Virus record (IMG/VR): IMGVR_UViG_3300013102_000008
Span: 1-64,000 of that record
Source of the DNA: a virus
Direction: 5' to 3' (one strand)
DNA: 64,000 nt
Of the stretch, positions 42,661 to 51,273 are shown in pieces. The notes beneath the pieces are model-generated. The model had not been told where the DNA came from and searched no databases. It worked only from the letters and a program-made list of their open reading frames with translations. How positions within the stretch are numbered: the first letter of the stretch is position 1; every line of letters starts with the position of its first letter. The position numbers were made by a program, and so were the translations under genes.

Positions 42661-42879
42661 CTATACGATTCCTCCTCGATTATCTATCGTTCCTTTACCG
42701 TCATATATCCGTCCGTATGCGTATTCCTCTACGCAATCTAAGTTGTCATGTACGAAGACACCCTCGTGTGTACTCCGTACTTCGTCACCTGCGTAGATTT
42801 CTCCGCGACACCATTCGCAGGTTGCTACGGCGCGGTCGTCCTCATCCGGTAGTTTAAAGCGGTCAAATTGCGTATCCAT
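42661..42879 (-). CDS. Cys-pair hypothetical protein, 72 residues
   Basis: Start ATG 42879 follows GAGGCAG. 'CEWCRGEIYAGDEV...HDNLDC' could bind zinc. It is coupled to its neighbours. Function unknown. Confidence 0.6.
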   Translation of the reverse strand: MDTQFDRFKLPDEDDRAVATCEWCRGEIYAGDEVRSTHEGVFVHDNLDCVEEYAYGRIYDGKGTIDNRGGIV

Positions 42880-43349
42880 TACGATACTGCCTCGCCTATT
42901 ACCGCGTCGAGTAAGTGTAGCTGACGGTTGAGTCCGATGCTTAATTCGACCCAACGCTCCGACGCCTTCGCTTCGCTGCACCAGTACTCCGTTATCATCC
43001 GATTCTCAAACATGAATACGCGCGGTGTCTCGCCGTTCTCCGCCCAAACGCCGATTAATAAATCCGCCTCGGATCGGTCATAAACGGTTCCGTTACCTTT
43101 TGTCGCGTATACTACGAGGTCGCCTCCGCGGTCATTACGTTGCCTAATCGTTTTGACCTGAATCTTCGTGTATTCTCCGCTTATCGGATCAGTCGCGAGT
43201 ATATCGTACGTTTCCGCCGTCCGCGCTTCGTGGACCGTCCATCCGTTAGCCAGTAGCGCTAGTTGCGCCACCAACTCCGAATACTTACCGGTAATTTCTG
43301 TGATATGTGCGATGCTATCACGTCTCCTCTTCGTTATATTTGCGTGCAT
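42879..43349 (-). CDS. PD-(D/E)XK endonuclease-like protein
   Basis: A 156-residue protein with the core 'ETYDILATDPISGEYTKIQVKTIR' (Asp, then QxK; residues about 45-70) and 'DLLIGVW', typical of PDDEXK_5/group I intron endonuclease-like nucleases (I-Ssp6803I type). ATG 43349 has poor SD. An in-frame ATC at 43313 lies ten bases after GAGGAG. No intron is seen nearby, so it is probably freestanding. Confidence 0.7.
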   Translation of the reverse strand: MHANITKRRRDSIAHITEITGKYSELVAQLALLANGWTVHEARTAETYDILATDPISGEYTKIQVKTIRQRNDRGGDLVVYATKGNGTVYDRSEADLLIGVWAENGETPRVFMFENRMITEYWCSEAKASERWVELSIGLNRQLHLLDAVIGEAVS

Positions 43350-43376
43350 ATTCCGATACTTAACGCGTCTCCGCGG

Positions 43377-44189
43377 TTAGAAGTTAATTTCCGGAGGCGC
43401 GTTCTCATCGGTGATTGGCGTTGAGTCGTCCGGTTGTTGCGATGATGCTGGCGGAGTTGCTCCGCTATTGGCTCCGATGGATAATCCGAGTCTTCCGATA
43501 TCGAATCCGGCTATTACGAGATTCTTCGTTTGTTCTGCGTCATCTGCTACGTATAAGCACGTTTCGAATGATGCAAGGTCAAACGGAGTCTCTCCGAGTT
43601 TAGCGAAGTTAGCGCGTTCCTCTTCCGTTAAATCGCGTATCATCTTAACAATAACGGATAGCGATACGACCGCATTTTTACCTTCGCCTTTTTTAGCGAG
43701 TTTAAACGCGACTACTTCGAGGTCTTCTATATTCTCTTCAATTACCGCTTTCAACGTAGCTTCCTGTGTTGGCGAAATGTCTACCGCGATATCCTTACCG
43801 GTTGTTAAATCGTAGAATGCTCGTAGATAACGTTTCTTACCGCGGAATAATCCGGCCTCATCCTTAATCGCTTTAATGTCCGCCTCACTAGCACCGCCTT
43901 CTTCCGATTTCTTGGCGTCCGCATACAATAAATCTGATGCGCGATCCCATATAGACGGTGCTGACTCGATATATCCGCGTACATTACGTACGGCGGGATT
44001 CTTTGGTACAAACGTATTTACTTTCTTGTAAATACCGTAACCATAGTATTCCGCGACATCGTTAATGGACTTTACTCCGACCTTAATCGTTGTGCCCGAC
44101 TTGAACGATGTGATAGGACTATCCTTGTCGCCCCCGTTATTCCCCGTTGCTTGCGCGGCTGCTTCACCCATCTTCGTGAATATTGACAA
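43377..44189 (-). CDS. Single-stranded DNA-binding-like protein
   Basis: A 270-residue protein with a folded N-terminal body. The C-terminal tail is Pro/Gln/Asp-rich and ends DENAPPEINF, an acidic tip with terminal Phe, as in phage SSBs. It lies among polymerase, nuclease and primase genes. TTG 44189 has GAGGAG nine bases upstream. The N-terminus MSIFTKMG resembles that of the Cas4-like protein (MSIFTRVG). Confidence 0.72.
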   Translation of the reverse strand: MSIFTKMGEAAAQATGNNGGDKDSPITSFKSGTTIKVGVKSINDVAEYYGYGIYKKVNTFVPKNPAVRNVRGYIESAPSIWDRASDLLYADAKKSEEGGASEADIKAIKDEAGLFRGKKRYLRAFYDLTTGKDIAVDISPTQEATLKAVIEENIEDLEVVAFKLAKKGEGKNAVVSLSVIVKMIRDLTEEERANFAKLGETPFDLASFETCLYVADDAEQTKNLVIAGFDIGRLGLSIGANSGATPPASSQQPDDSTPITDENAPPEINF

Positions 44190-44658
44190 TTCGCAACACT
44201 CCTCGTTTATAATTTGTGACGGCTACTTACTCTGTTCACGGTCTTATTTAACGTCCTCCCGGCGAGGAATCCACCGCCGTCTTAGCGGATAGCTTGCGCT
44301 CTAACTGGCGTAATAGATGCGGACTACATGGCGTCCAACTCCTCGTTTATAATTTCGGTACATAGGATTGCGCTCGTCTACGTGTCGACTCCGTAGATTC
44401 GCGTCTTACTCTTCGACCCGGACTCGGATGGATGCGTCTTTTCGCTTATCTTAAATCTACGCAATCACGTCCGTTGTACGTATACTCGGGACAACCTCGT
44501 GTTAACTCCGGTTTTACGCGTTGACGTGGTTAGGCGTCAATAATGCGCGGCTCCTACGTCCGCGGCGCGGCACTAACGTATAATCTCGCGTGAGTCCGAG
44601 ATGGCATGACCGCCCTTCAACGTTAGCACCGCGCAGCCGACGTAGGATGTACGAAGGC
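44190..44658. ncRNA. Hairpin-rich leader/non-coding region
   Basis: No gene of credible size is seen. A long minus-strand hairpin has arms 44646-44620 and 44579-44553. CCTACGTC/GACGTAGG and CTAACGT/ACGTTAG ends flank a GC-rich middle, with about 25 pairs including U:G and G:U pairs that would be mismatches on the plus strand. The apical part contains ATCTCG/CGAGAT. An 18-bp direct repeat ACTCCTCGTTTATAATTT (plus strand) occurs at 44198-44215 and 44338-44355. It duplicates the SSB gene leader and SD. Confidence 0.5.
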
Positions 44659-45225
44659 TTAAATATACGCGACTATTCCTTTCGCCAGCATCGATTTCTC
44701 ACGCTTAACTTCGAATATCTGCGCTTGATAGCGTGCGATCTCCGTGTCTACTTCGTTAATTTTAGCGGTCAATTCCGTCATCAACTTCTTTGACGTGGTT
44801 TTAGCGCGGCGTAACTCGTATTGTGCGCGTTCAACGGATATTTCCGCGATGCATATGCTGATACGTTTAATATCACGCGTTTCCTTCCGTTTTGCGGCCT
44901 TTAATATGCGGTTTAGCACCTTTTCGATGGGATCACGTAAACTCGCGGATGCCTGATTACGCGGATATACCGTTATTACCGTCGGCGAATCCGGTGCGAC
45001 TACGATTGCCATACGTTGATATGCGTACAATTTACTAGGATTACCGTCGTCTCCGATAATGTCGTCTATATATGAAGCTTTCCGTAGCTGCGACATTACG
45101 TAGCTTGGCGCCTTCGCACGCTCAACTCCGAAATCCTTCGTAGCTTCATCGCAAGCATGCGGAGTTACGAATATTTTTAGCGCGTTAAAATGCGTACCGG
45201 AGTGTGGATCGATTACGAGACTCAT
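44659..45225 (-). CDS. Hypothetical protein with C-terminal coiled coil, 188 residues
   Basis: The N-terminal 100 residues are alpha/beta ('FNALKIFVTPHACDEATKDF', 'YAYQRMAIVVAP'). Residues 105-180 are a long Lys/Glu/Arg helix. Its stop precedes the structured region. Function unknown. Confidence 0.6.
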   Translation of the reverse strand: MSLVIDPHSGTHFNALKIFVTPHACDEATKDFGVERAKAPSYVMSQLRKASYIDDIIGDDGNPSKLYAYQRMAIVVAPDSPTVITVYPRNQASASLRDPIEKVLNRILKAAKRKETRDIKRISICIAEISVERAQYELRRAKTTSKKLMTELTAKINEVDTEIARYQAQIFEVKREKSMLAKGIVAYI

Positions 45226-45395
45226 GCGATGCGCACCGCCCGTATCGGCTCTCTATCTGCGCGGTAACAGTCCGCAGAATCCTCGTATTCTTCGTGAGTT
45301 CCGTTGTATAATGTGTCCATTTCGTTAACAAGCGTTGAATTGCGTTGAGAATGCGGAACCATTGCGTTGGACTTACGTATAGTGATATATGGCAT
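45222..45395 (-). CDS. Small hydrophilic protein, 57 residues
   Basis: The start at ATG 45395 is chosen for GGAGG nine bases upstream. Begins MPYITIRKSNAMVPHSQ. Acidic middle and basic end. Overlaps the next gene by 4 bp. Function unknown. Confidence 0.55.
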   Translation of the reverse strand: MPYITIRKSNAMVPHSQRNSTLVNEMDTLYNGTHEEYEDSADCYRADREPIRAVRIA

Positions 45396-45434
45396 AGCGA
45401 TTATCCTCCGATTATTGGTTATTGTAAAAAATAA

Positions 45435-45464
45435 TTGACAACGGTGGGACGCGTGACATATAAT
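45435..45464 (+). promoter_or_regulatory. Consensus sigma-A promoter reading rightward
   Basis: TTGACA, 18-bp spacer, TATAAT, both hexamers exact. It reads away from the 45395 gene and into the 3' end of the sigma-like gene, antisense to it. No plus-strand gene with an SD follows, so an antisense RNA is possible. Confidence 0.65.
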
Positions 45465-45573
45465 GTAAAAAGTGAAGAATACATTGATCATGCGTCACCA
45501 TTATCGTGTTTCGACGCAATGCCTATTCGCCGAAGCCGGTTTAAAAACGAAACTACGTGTTATACTATAAGCG

Positions 45574-46206
45574 TTAGACTGCGATTATATCGCGGATGTC
45601 TCCGAAGCGATTCATATCAAATTGGCGGCCTAACTTGCGTAACTTACGACTAACGGTTTCATGATGTATGCCTAATGACTTTGCAATTGCATTAGGTGAA
45701 GCGTTTAGCGGCGCAGTTTCATATGCTTCGATGATTGACGTCATCGTGGTGCTGGTCTTGACGGACCTAGTAATGGAGTCGATCAGTTGGCGCTGGTCGG
45801 CTTCTTTTAATCTTTCAAACACAATTTCTTCTGCGGATGGATACCCTTCAGCAAGGTACAGTAACTTTTTTACCTCATTATCTTCTGACTCATCGGAGTC
45901 AATTGCTAAAGCGAATCTCTTTCGCCGTCTTCCGTTTCCTCTACCTATTTCAAGTTGGCACAGGCTTAAGGCTTTAGAAAAGGTAGCGCCGAAGCTTATT
46001 AAGTCATCTCGTTTGCTTAGCTCCATAAACGTATCATTAAAGTGACTATCAGCATCATGCTCGTCCCCACTGCCAGAGGCTCTTGTTACTTCTCGGTTCA
46101 TTCGCTGGAATAAACGTACCGCTTCGTGATACAATTCATTAAATGTAACCTCGCACCGATTAAGGCGGTGTATTTCAGACAAGCTATTAAGTTTTACTAT
46201 GTCCAT
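45574..46206 (-). CDS. Sigma-factor-like regulator
   Basis: A 210-residue protein. An N-terminal helical region (LYHEAVRLFQRMNREV, as in sigma region 2 of small phage sigmas) is followed by 'SAEEIVFERLKEADQRQLIDSI'. A region-4-like HTH follows ('ASPNAIAKSLGIHHETVSRKLRKLG', residues about 165-190). It is AT-richer than its neighbours. A copy of the 45-bp regulatory element lies 40 bp upstream. It probably switches phage transcription. Confidence 0.68.
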   Translation of the reverse strand: MDIVKLNSLSEIHRLNRCEVTFNELYHEAVRLFQRMNREVTRASGSGDEHDADSHFNDTFMELSKRDDLISFGATFSKALSLCQLEIGRGNGRRRKRFALAIDSDESEDNEVKKLLYLAEGYPSAEEIVFERLKEADQRQLIDSITRSVKTSTTMTSIIEAYETAPLNASPNAIAKSLGIHHETVSRKLRKLGRQFDMNRFGDIRDIIAV

Positions 46207-46245
46207 CCGTTTCTCTCCTTGTATGTTTCATAGTTTTGTTTGTCC

Positions 46246-46290
46246 CTTACATATACATGTTGCCGACCGAAGGTAGTTTCGCACACTTTT
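46246..46290 (-). promoter_or_regulatory. 45-bp regulatory element, copy 2 (sigma-like gene)
   Basis: AAAAGTGTGCG and GGCAACATGTATATGTAAG with the same spacing as copies 1 and 3. It lies 40 bp upstream of ATG 46206, so the sigma-like gene may be under the control it exerts. Confidence 0.65.
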
Positions 46291-46375
46291 TATAAAATAT
46301 ATTTTAAAACTTCATACGGATTGATAGAATTGGACAAGTCTTCCATGCGTTACTAATCGAGTATACTCCGCCTTG

Positions 46376-47359
46376 TTAGCGTATACAACGTATATTTACC
46401 GCTATATTTCGACATTTCGTACCGTCCGCATAGGCCCTCCGTATAGCCTCATAATCACGCCAATCATTCACATCTTTAAACAACGGATTAACACTCGCTA
46501 TACGCAAATCAAGCTTGCGACATAATTCGCGATTGAGAACGCCTTCCCACGTTTCGCCTGCCGTATCATTATCACGGAACAGCGTTAACTCTTCGATAGG
46601 CGACCGCAGTATCAAACCACGCTTGGCTTCGTTGAACGCCGTACCTCCGGTTGCTATCGCCGGTATCCCCGCAGACATCAACGTCATCGCGTCCACTTCC
46701 GCCTCTACGATCGCAGCGCGCGTAATCCTCCGCTGATATATAACGTTTATTCCGTAAATCATTTCTCGGATCGGACGCGCTCCCTTTTCGTACCAGAACG
46801 CTTTACCTTCGATTTTGCGATATTTAACGTTGCCGAGCGTACCGTCCGGATTAAACCACGGAATTGTAACTGCGCGTCGCTGGCGGTCGTATCCTACGCC
46901 GAGTAATCGCTGTACGCCTTCGCTGATACCACGCCCTCCGAGATACGGTGAGCGGAACTTATAGCGGTCGAGTATCGCGCTATTTATCGAAGTAATCCGC
47001 GGCTTGTCCACCGTTAACTTCGGAAGTTTCAACGTAAACTCGGCGTTAGGGTCCGCAGCGCTTCCGTACATCTGTGCCAGGTAATCGCATGTTTCCTCGT
47101 ATGTCTCATCGCGCAAGAAGCTAAGTAACTTTACGAAGCCGCCACGCTGATACTCCGGATCATCCGCACCACTATCGCCCCAACATCCGTATGCGTCGTT
47201 ACCTTCATCGAGGATGACGTAGAAGGCGGGATTGCGGTCGTAATAGAACGGTGATGATGCGATTAGGCGCGTTGTTGACCATACCGCGTTAACCCACGGG
47301 AAGTCTTCGAGTTCGGCGCGTACATCGATATCTAGCGGTTCTCCGCGTATATTAATCAA
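46376..47359 (-). CDS. DNA primase (TOPRIM)
   Basis: A 327-residue protein. TOPRIM motifs are 'AAIVEAEVDAMTLMSAG' and 'ELTLFRDNDTAGE' (residues about 215-275). The N-terminal part resembles a degenerate zinc/RPD region ('YGCWGDSGADD'). It is short and lacks a helicase domain, which is encoded by the next gene upstream. It lays RNA primers for replication. TTG 47359 has GGAGG eight bases upstream. Confidence 0.87.
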   Translation of the reverse strand: MINIRGEPLDIDVRAELEDFPWVNAVWSTTRLIASSPFYYDRNPAFYVILDEGNDAYGCWGDSGADDPEYQRGGFVKLLSFLRDETYEETCDYLAQMYGSAADPNAEFTLKLPKLTVDKPRITSINSAILDRYKFRSPYLGGRGISEGVQRLLGVGYDRQRRAVTIPWFNPDGTLGNVKYRKIEGKAFWYEKGARPIREMIYGINVIYQRRITRAAIVEAEVDAMTLMSAGIPAIATGGTAFNEAKRGLILRSPIEELTLFRDNDTAGETWEGVLNRELCRKLDLRIASVNPLFKDVNDWRDYEAIRRAYADGTKCRNIAVNIRCIR

Positions 47360-47409
47360 TCGTGTCCCCTCCTTCGGGATTATTGTGTGGTATCTTCGAA
47401 CTGTGAAGT

Positions 47410-47616
47410 TTAACTTTCACTAATCCAATTTATTCGTTTTCCTTTAAGACCTAATTCTCTCCTAATAATTGTCGAACAATCTTTTAGGCTATAGGCAAAT
47501 GTAAGATTGCGGTAAACTTCTTCATTACCCTTATATATCGATAAATCGAATTTTCCTTCCCATTCCAAACTCTTTGCGGTAAATCCATTTATTTCTGTCC
47601 AATATTTTTTAGTCAT
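47410..47616 (-). CDS. Hypothetical protein, 68 residues
   Basis: ATG 47616 follows AAGGAG. Small alpha/beta protein ('FDLSIYKGNEEVYRNLTFAYSL'). AT-rich codons unlike the helicase and primase genes it separates, so probably a recent insertion. Function unknown. Confidence 0.6.
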   Translation of the reverse strand: MTKKYWTEINGFTAKSLEWEGKFDLSIYKGNEEVYRNLTFAYSLKDCSTIIRRELGLKGKRINWISES

Positions 47617-47669
47617 ATCCCAAACTCCTTCCTTCGCAGTTTTTGTCTCTATACCCGTTCTGTTATGGG

Positions 47670-49040
47670 TTAAAAGTTGCCAGCGAATTGTGCCGATACG
47701 TCTACACTGTTTGGCTCGCGGACAATTCCGTAGTTAGGAAGATATACGATTTCGATACGCGTATCTTCGCCTCCGGAGCGTCCTTTTCCGATTTCGATAA
47801 TGCCGCGTCCTTCGTGTGCTAACGTATCTATTCCGATGAGTGCCGCCGCATCTTCGAGTAGCGCTTTCGTCTTCTTAACTTCGGAACGTTGCGGTGGTTT
47901 CATTTCGCGGACACCTTCGCTATCCTTTTCCGAAGAGTCCTCGTCGGCTTGCGTAATCGCGATAGTTAGTACGCCGAGCGCTCCGGTCATTAACCGTAGT
48001 TTCTTCGACGTTGCCGCCGCGTCTCCGCCCGCCGTCTTAGACGTGTTAGTTTCGTAGTCTAAGTAGTAAAATGGATCAACGATAACTACGTCGGCTTTCG
48101 TTTCTATAATATCCGCGCGTAATCCGGTAAGACTGCGGTCAGTAAATCCGTCGTCATCTGTAGCGCGTAGAATTATGTGTCCCGGTAATGTATCGTTCAA
48201 TTCCGCGATAAACTTGCGGAACTCAACTTCGTACTCTTCCGATAGTGTAGCCGATTGAATCGCGCGGTTATCGAAGCCTGCCGTGTAATCAATACCATCT
48301 ATTGTAGCGTTGGTAACTCCGGCTCGTCCGCTGATTGACGTAAATGCACGCGCCATCCATTCGAACCATCCCATCTCTAGCGACCATACGAGAACGGTTG
48401 CGCCTTGACTCGCGAACTCTATCGCTTCCTCCATTGTAAGAACGGATTTACCGCGACCCGATCTCGCGAATACAACGTACATATTCGATGAAAAGTATCC
48501 TCCGCCGATTGCTACGTTTATTGACGGAAACTTAGATGGCCATATGCGATGAGAGTTACCGGCGGCTCGCGCCTCATATTCGAGTAGAAACTTGTCTCCA
48601 CTCTCTGCGATGTCAATTCCTGTAGATTGTCGAACGCTTGTTCTCATTGTAATATCTTCCATGCGTTTTGTATATAGTAAAATAAACTCATCTATGCTCG
48701 TTCCCTTGCCGATATCCTCGTACATGGCGCTAATTTTACCGGAACTATCGCTTAGAAATTCGCCTAACATCCGTTTACCATAACTTTCCTTTAGCTTCCG
48801 CGTTAGAAATTCGTAGCTATCGGAAATTTCCGGCATATACGTAAAATTAGGACAATTCGTGACCATCGTTACATAACTCGGCGCATTCCCCTTATTTTCC
48901 TCCGCATACTTACGAACGTAATCGTTGAACCCTCGTTCCGCATCCGTCAAAAAGAGTTCACGCGTAACGCCGTGTATGTCTAACGCGCCTACGTTGTTGT
49001 CATCGATCACCTTCGATATTAGCTGTTCGACTACGGACAT
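47670..49040 (-). CDS. Replicative helicase (DnaB-like)
   Basis: A 456-residue protein. Walker A is 'VVFARSGRGKSVLTMEEA' (residues about 185-202) and Walker B is 'ADVVIVDPFYYLD' (near residue 315). The N-terminal helical domain is typical. It forms the hexameric helicase loaded by the product of the adjacent gene. SD AAGGGGG precedes ATG 49040. Confidence 0.9.
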   Translation of the reverse strand: MSVVEQLISKVIDDNNVGALDIHGVTRELFLTDAERGFNDYVRKYAEENKGNAPSYVTMVTNCPNFTYMPEISDSYEFLTRKLKESYGKRMLGEFLSDSSGKISAMYEDIGKGTSIDEFILLYTKRMEDITMRTSVRQSTGIDIAESGDKFLLEYEARAAGNSHRIWPSKFPSINVAIGGGYFSSNMYVVFARSGRGKSVLTMEEAIEFASQGATVLVWSLEMGWFEWMARAFTSISGRAGVTNATIDGIDYTAGFDNRAIQSATLSEEYEVEFRKFIAELNDTLPGHIILRATDDDGFTDRSLTGLRADIIETKADVVIVDPFYYLDYETNTSKTAGGDAAATSKKLRLMTGALGVLTIAITQADEDSSEKDSEGVREMKPPQRSEVKKTKALLEDAAALIGIDTLAHEGRGIIEIGKGRSGGEDTRIEIVYLPNYGIVREPNSVDVSAQFAGNF

Positions 49041-49795
49041 TATCGCATCCCCCTTTTCGATTCTCCGCGGAAATTAAGTTCCGCACACTGTTCGCGTATC
49101 CTATCCGCTAATCTGCGGTCGAATAGCGTTTCTACGGCCTTCAATGCGATATTACTCGTATACACCGTTGGCAACTCCGCACTCACGCGCTTGTTAATTA
49201 TCGTGTGCAGATCATCGCGGAATGGCTGCGTAGCGTCACGCGTTCCAATGTCGTCCATTACGAGGAATGGTACGGTCATCGCGATACGTTGTGCCGTGTA
49301 ATATCGGACACTTGCGGGCGCTGCGATCTCCTCCGGCACTCGGCTACGGTTGAACGCGTTGTAATCGCCTTGCCACGCGTTGACGTCGAGGAAATAACCG
49401 GGACGTTCCTGCGGTTGGATTCCGCGTTTCATTGATCCGATGTAATTCGTAGATATCCATTCCGCCAGTACCGCCGCGGCCGTCGTAGTCTTACCGGTTC
49501 CAGGCTCCGCAGAATACAGGTAGAACGACTTAACCTGCGTAGTGTCTTCGAATTGACGCGTAAAAGTCTTAACGTAAGTCTCCATAGCGCGATATACGTC
49601 GGCTTGTCCTGCGCGTGCTGGCGATGTGGATAACGTGAGTAGCCGATATGCTTCTGGTACATTTGCCGCTGCCATGCGTCCGCCGGTTCCGGTCATTCCG
49701 TGGATTGCGAGATATGCCGGACAAATCTTCGTACATGCGGCGGTTCCTGCGAGCGAACACGGTCCGCGGAGTATACATTTATCTGCGTGAGACAT
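49040..49795 (-). CDS. DnaC/DnaI-like helicase loader (AAA+)
   Basis: A 251-residue protein. It has an N-terminal Cys cluster (CILRGPCSLAGTAACTKIC), Walker A 'AEPGTGKTTTAAAVL', Walker B 'PFLVMDDIGT' and an Arg finger region near the end. The start at ATG 49795 is preferred because GGAGGTG precedes it. The GTG at 49804 overlaps that SD. Loads the DnaB-like helicase. Confidence 0.86.
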   Translation of the reverse strand: MSHADKCILRGPCSLAGTAACTKICPAYLAIHGMTGTGGRMAAANVPEAYRLLTLSTSPARAGQADVYRAMETYVKTFTRQFEDTTQVKSFYLYSAEPGTGKTTTAAAVLAEWISTNYIGSMKRGIQPQERPGYFLDVNAWQGDYNAFNRSRVPEEIAAPASVRYYTAQRIAMTVPFLVMDDIGTRDATQPFRDDLHTIINKRVSAELPTVYTSNIALKAVETLFDRRLADRIREQCAELNFRGESKRGMR

Positions 49796-49844
49796 TCGCG
49801 TCACCTCCGTTCTTTTTATTGCGTATGTTCTTCGTACTGTGACA

Positions 49845-50039
49845 TTATTGTTTACCTACGGTCTTTACCAAAGTAACTTGTTCATCAATATACTTTTTAA
49901 CTTCTTCGAAAGTTGTTTGCTCAGTTAAAACAGGGTGCATCCATTGCTTCCATGCTTCTTCTAATGAACAATTAAACATAGCGGATTGGCTCATTAGTGT
50001 ATCTGCAATCTTTGATATTTCAAGCTTTAAACTACTCAA
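49845..50039 (-). CDS. Small helical protein, 64 residues
   Basis: TTG 50039 follows AAGGAGG. Helical, acidic ('QTTFEEVKKYIDEQVTLVK'). AT-rich relative to flanks. Function unknown. Confidence 0.55.
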   Translation of the reverse strand: MSSLKLEISKIADTLMSQSAMFNCSLEEAWKQWMHPVLTEQTTFEEVKKYIDEQVTLVKTVGKQ

Positions 50040-50072
50040 TTGAATTCCTCCTTATTTCGCTTTTTGTGTCTA

Positions 50073-50204
50073 CTATACACGTTCCGTAATAACTCGGATA
50101 TAATTACTCCGCCATATTCGTGCAAGCTTCGGATTGCCTGCGGACATTTCCGCCAGCTGCAGGAACATACGCGGAGGACACTCGGTATAATCGATAACGT
50201 TCAT
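50073..50204 (-). CDS. Small protein, 43 residues
   Basis: GAAGGAG precedes ATG 50204. Begins MNVIDYTECPPRMF. Function unknown. Confidence 0.5.
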   Translation of the reverse strand: MNVIDYTECPPRMFLQLAEMSAGNPKLARIWRSNYIRVITERV

Positions 50205-50210
50205 TCTGCG

Positions 50211-50363
50211 TCACTCCTTCGTTGATATCGTCACTAATCGTATTACTGCGTGTACATACGCATCTAACCGTTCCTGGCGCTGTGTATTCGGTGACTTCTG
50301 CGTTAGTTGTTGCGCGCGTTTTCGTTCCGCGTAATTAATGCGGTCGATAAGTCCCTTTGTCAT
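50211..50363 (-). CDS. Small basic protein, 50 residues
   Basis: ATG 50363 follows GCGAGG and overlaps the upstream ORF. Arg/Gln-rich helix (INYAERKRAQQLTQK). Function unknown. Confidence 0.5.
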   Translation of the reverse strand: MTKGLIDRINYAERKRAQQLTQKSPNTQRQERLDAYVHAVIRLVTISTKE

Positions 50364-50514
50364 ACGCCAACCTCGCTATTCTATTATTCTCCGCGTACAT
50401 ACGTAGTAGCGCGGTTACGTACTTGTATATGCGTTCCTTGCGTCCATTCCTACGTGACATCGGCGATTGCTTACGTTCGATGTAGCGCATTCGATCCGTA
50501 AATGACTTCTTCAT
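50335..50514 (-). CDS. Small basic protein, 59 residues
   Basis: AAGGAG precedes ATG 50514. Strongly basic and helical ('RKQSPMSRRNGRKERIYKYV'), perhaps DNA- or RNA-binding. It is the first gene of the leftward early block, divergent from the repressor. Confidence 0.55.
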   Translation of the reverse strand: MKKSFTDRMRYIERKQSPMSRRNGRKERIYKYVTALLRMYAENNRIARLAYDKGTYRPH

Positions 50515-50719
50515 ATTGCGCTCCTTAAACGCGAATAGCCTCGCGCTTAGTTACGGATCATGGCGATCCTTATCGTATGCTCGGCGTATGAGGTACGCGA
50601 TACATTCGAAGACTTAGCGGAGGTTTTTGTTACGGTGCGGACGATGAGGTGTCCGTATATGGTGCGAAGTGTTGGCGCTGATGGCCGGTGAATGCGAGGT
50701 ATATATTGTGTAAATTTTG

Positions 50720-50799
50720 TGTTATACTAAGCGGTATGAATTAGTTATACGCGTGTTGCGTATTTGCTATATCCCTATCTTAATACGCGTGGTGCGTAT
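50720..50799 (+). promoter_or_regulatory. Repressor promoter and two operator sites
   Basis: An extended -10 (TGTTATACT, 50720-50728) precedes the repressor gene. Two inverted repeats share half-sites ATACGC and GCGTAT: ATACGC-GTGTT-GCGTAT at 50747-50763 and ATACGC-GTGGT-GCGTAT at 50783-50799. They lie between the likely transcription start and the ATG, as expected of autoregulation by the HTH protein. Confidence 0.7.
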
Positions 50800-50818
50800 T
50801 GTCAAGGAGTGTTTTAAT

Positions 50819-51040
50819 ATGTCGAATAATCAATTTAATATCCGCGTAGCATTGCTGTTATCCGACGCAGGGATAACGCAGAAGGAACTCGCAGCTACAC
50901 TCGGAATAAATCCGCAGACTTTCAACGGTTACATGACCGCATACCGTACGATCCCGTTAGCCACCGTTATTAAAGTAGCGGACCACTTCGGAGTCACTAC
51001 GGATTACCTACTCGGCAGATCCGATACTCCGCGTCCGTAA
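50819..51040 (+). CDS. Cro/CI-type HTH repressor
   Basis: A 73-residue rightward gene. The start at ATG 50819 is set by AAGGAG. An upstream in-frame ATG has none. Classic HTH_3: 'AGITQKELAATLGINPQTFNGYM', then 'VIKVADHFGVTTDYLLGRSD'. It binds the operators in its own leader. Opposite orientation to the early block is the usual lysogeny-switch layout. It lacks a cleavage domain, so it could be Cro-like or a small repressor. Confidence 0.85.
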   Translation: MSNNQFNIRVALLLSDAGITQKELAATLGINPQTFNGYMTAYRTIPLATVIKVADHFGVTTDYLLGRSDTPRP

Positions 51041-51075
51041 CGCCATCAAGCGGTTGCCTATTCCGTTTGAGACGA

Positions 51076-51273
51076 TTACCCTACGCGTCCTCCTACGTAG
51101 TAGAACTCTCCGTCATCACCGCGACATATTAACGGACGTTTACACTCATTACACGTATAAAATCCGAGGCTACTTTTATTCCACGATGTCGCGTATAAAT
51201 CGACGTAGTGTGTACCACAATCACAGTTGATACGTACAAACTTCGCTAGACTCCGCTTAACCGTCACAGCCAC
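51076..51273 (-). CDS. Zinc-ribbon protein, 65 residues
   Basis: Cys pattern 'INCDCGTHYVDL...FYTCNECKRPL'. Basic N-terminus. Starts at GTG 51273 or GTG 51267, both behind TTGGAGG. Convergent with the repressor. Function unknown. Confidence 0.6.
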   Translation of the reverse strand: MAVTVKRSLAKFVRINCDCGTHYVDLYATSWNKSSLGFYTCNECKRPLICRGDDGEFYYVGGRVG

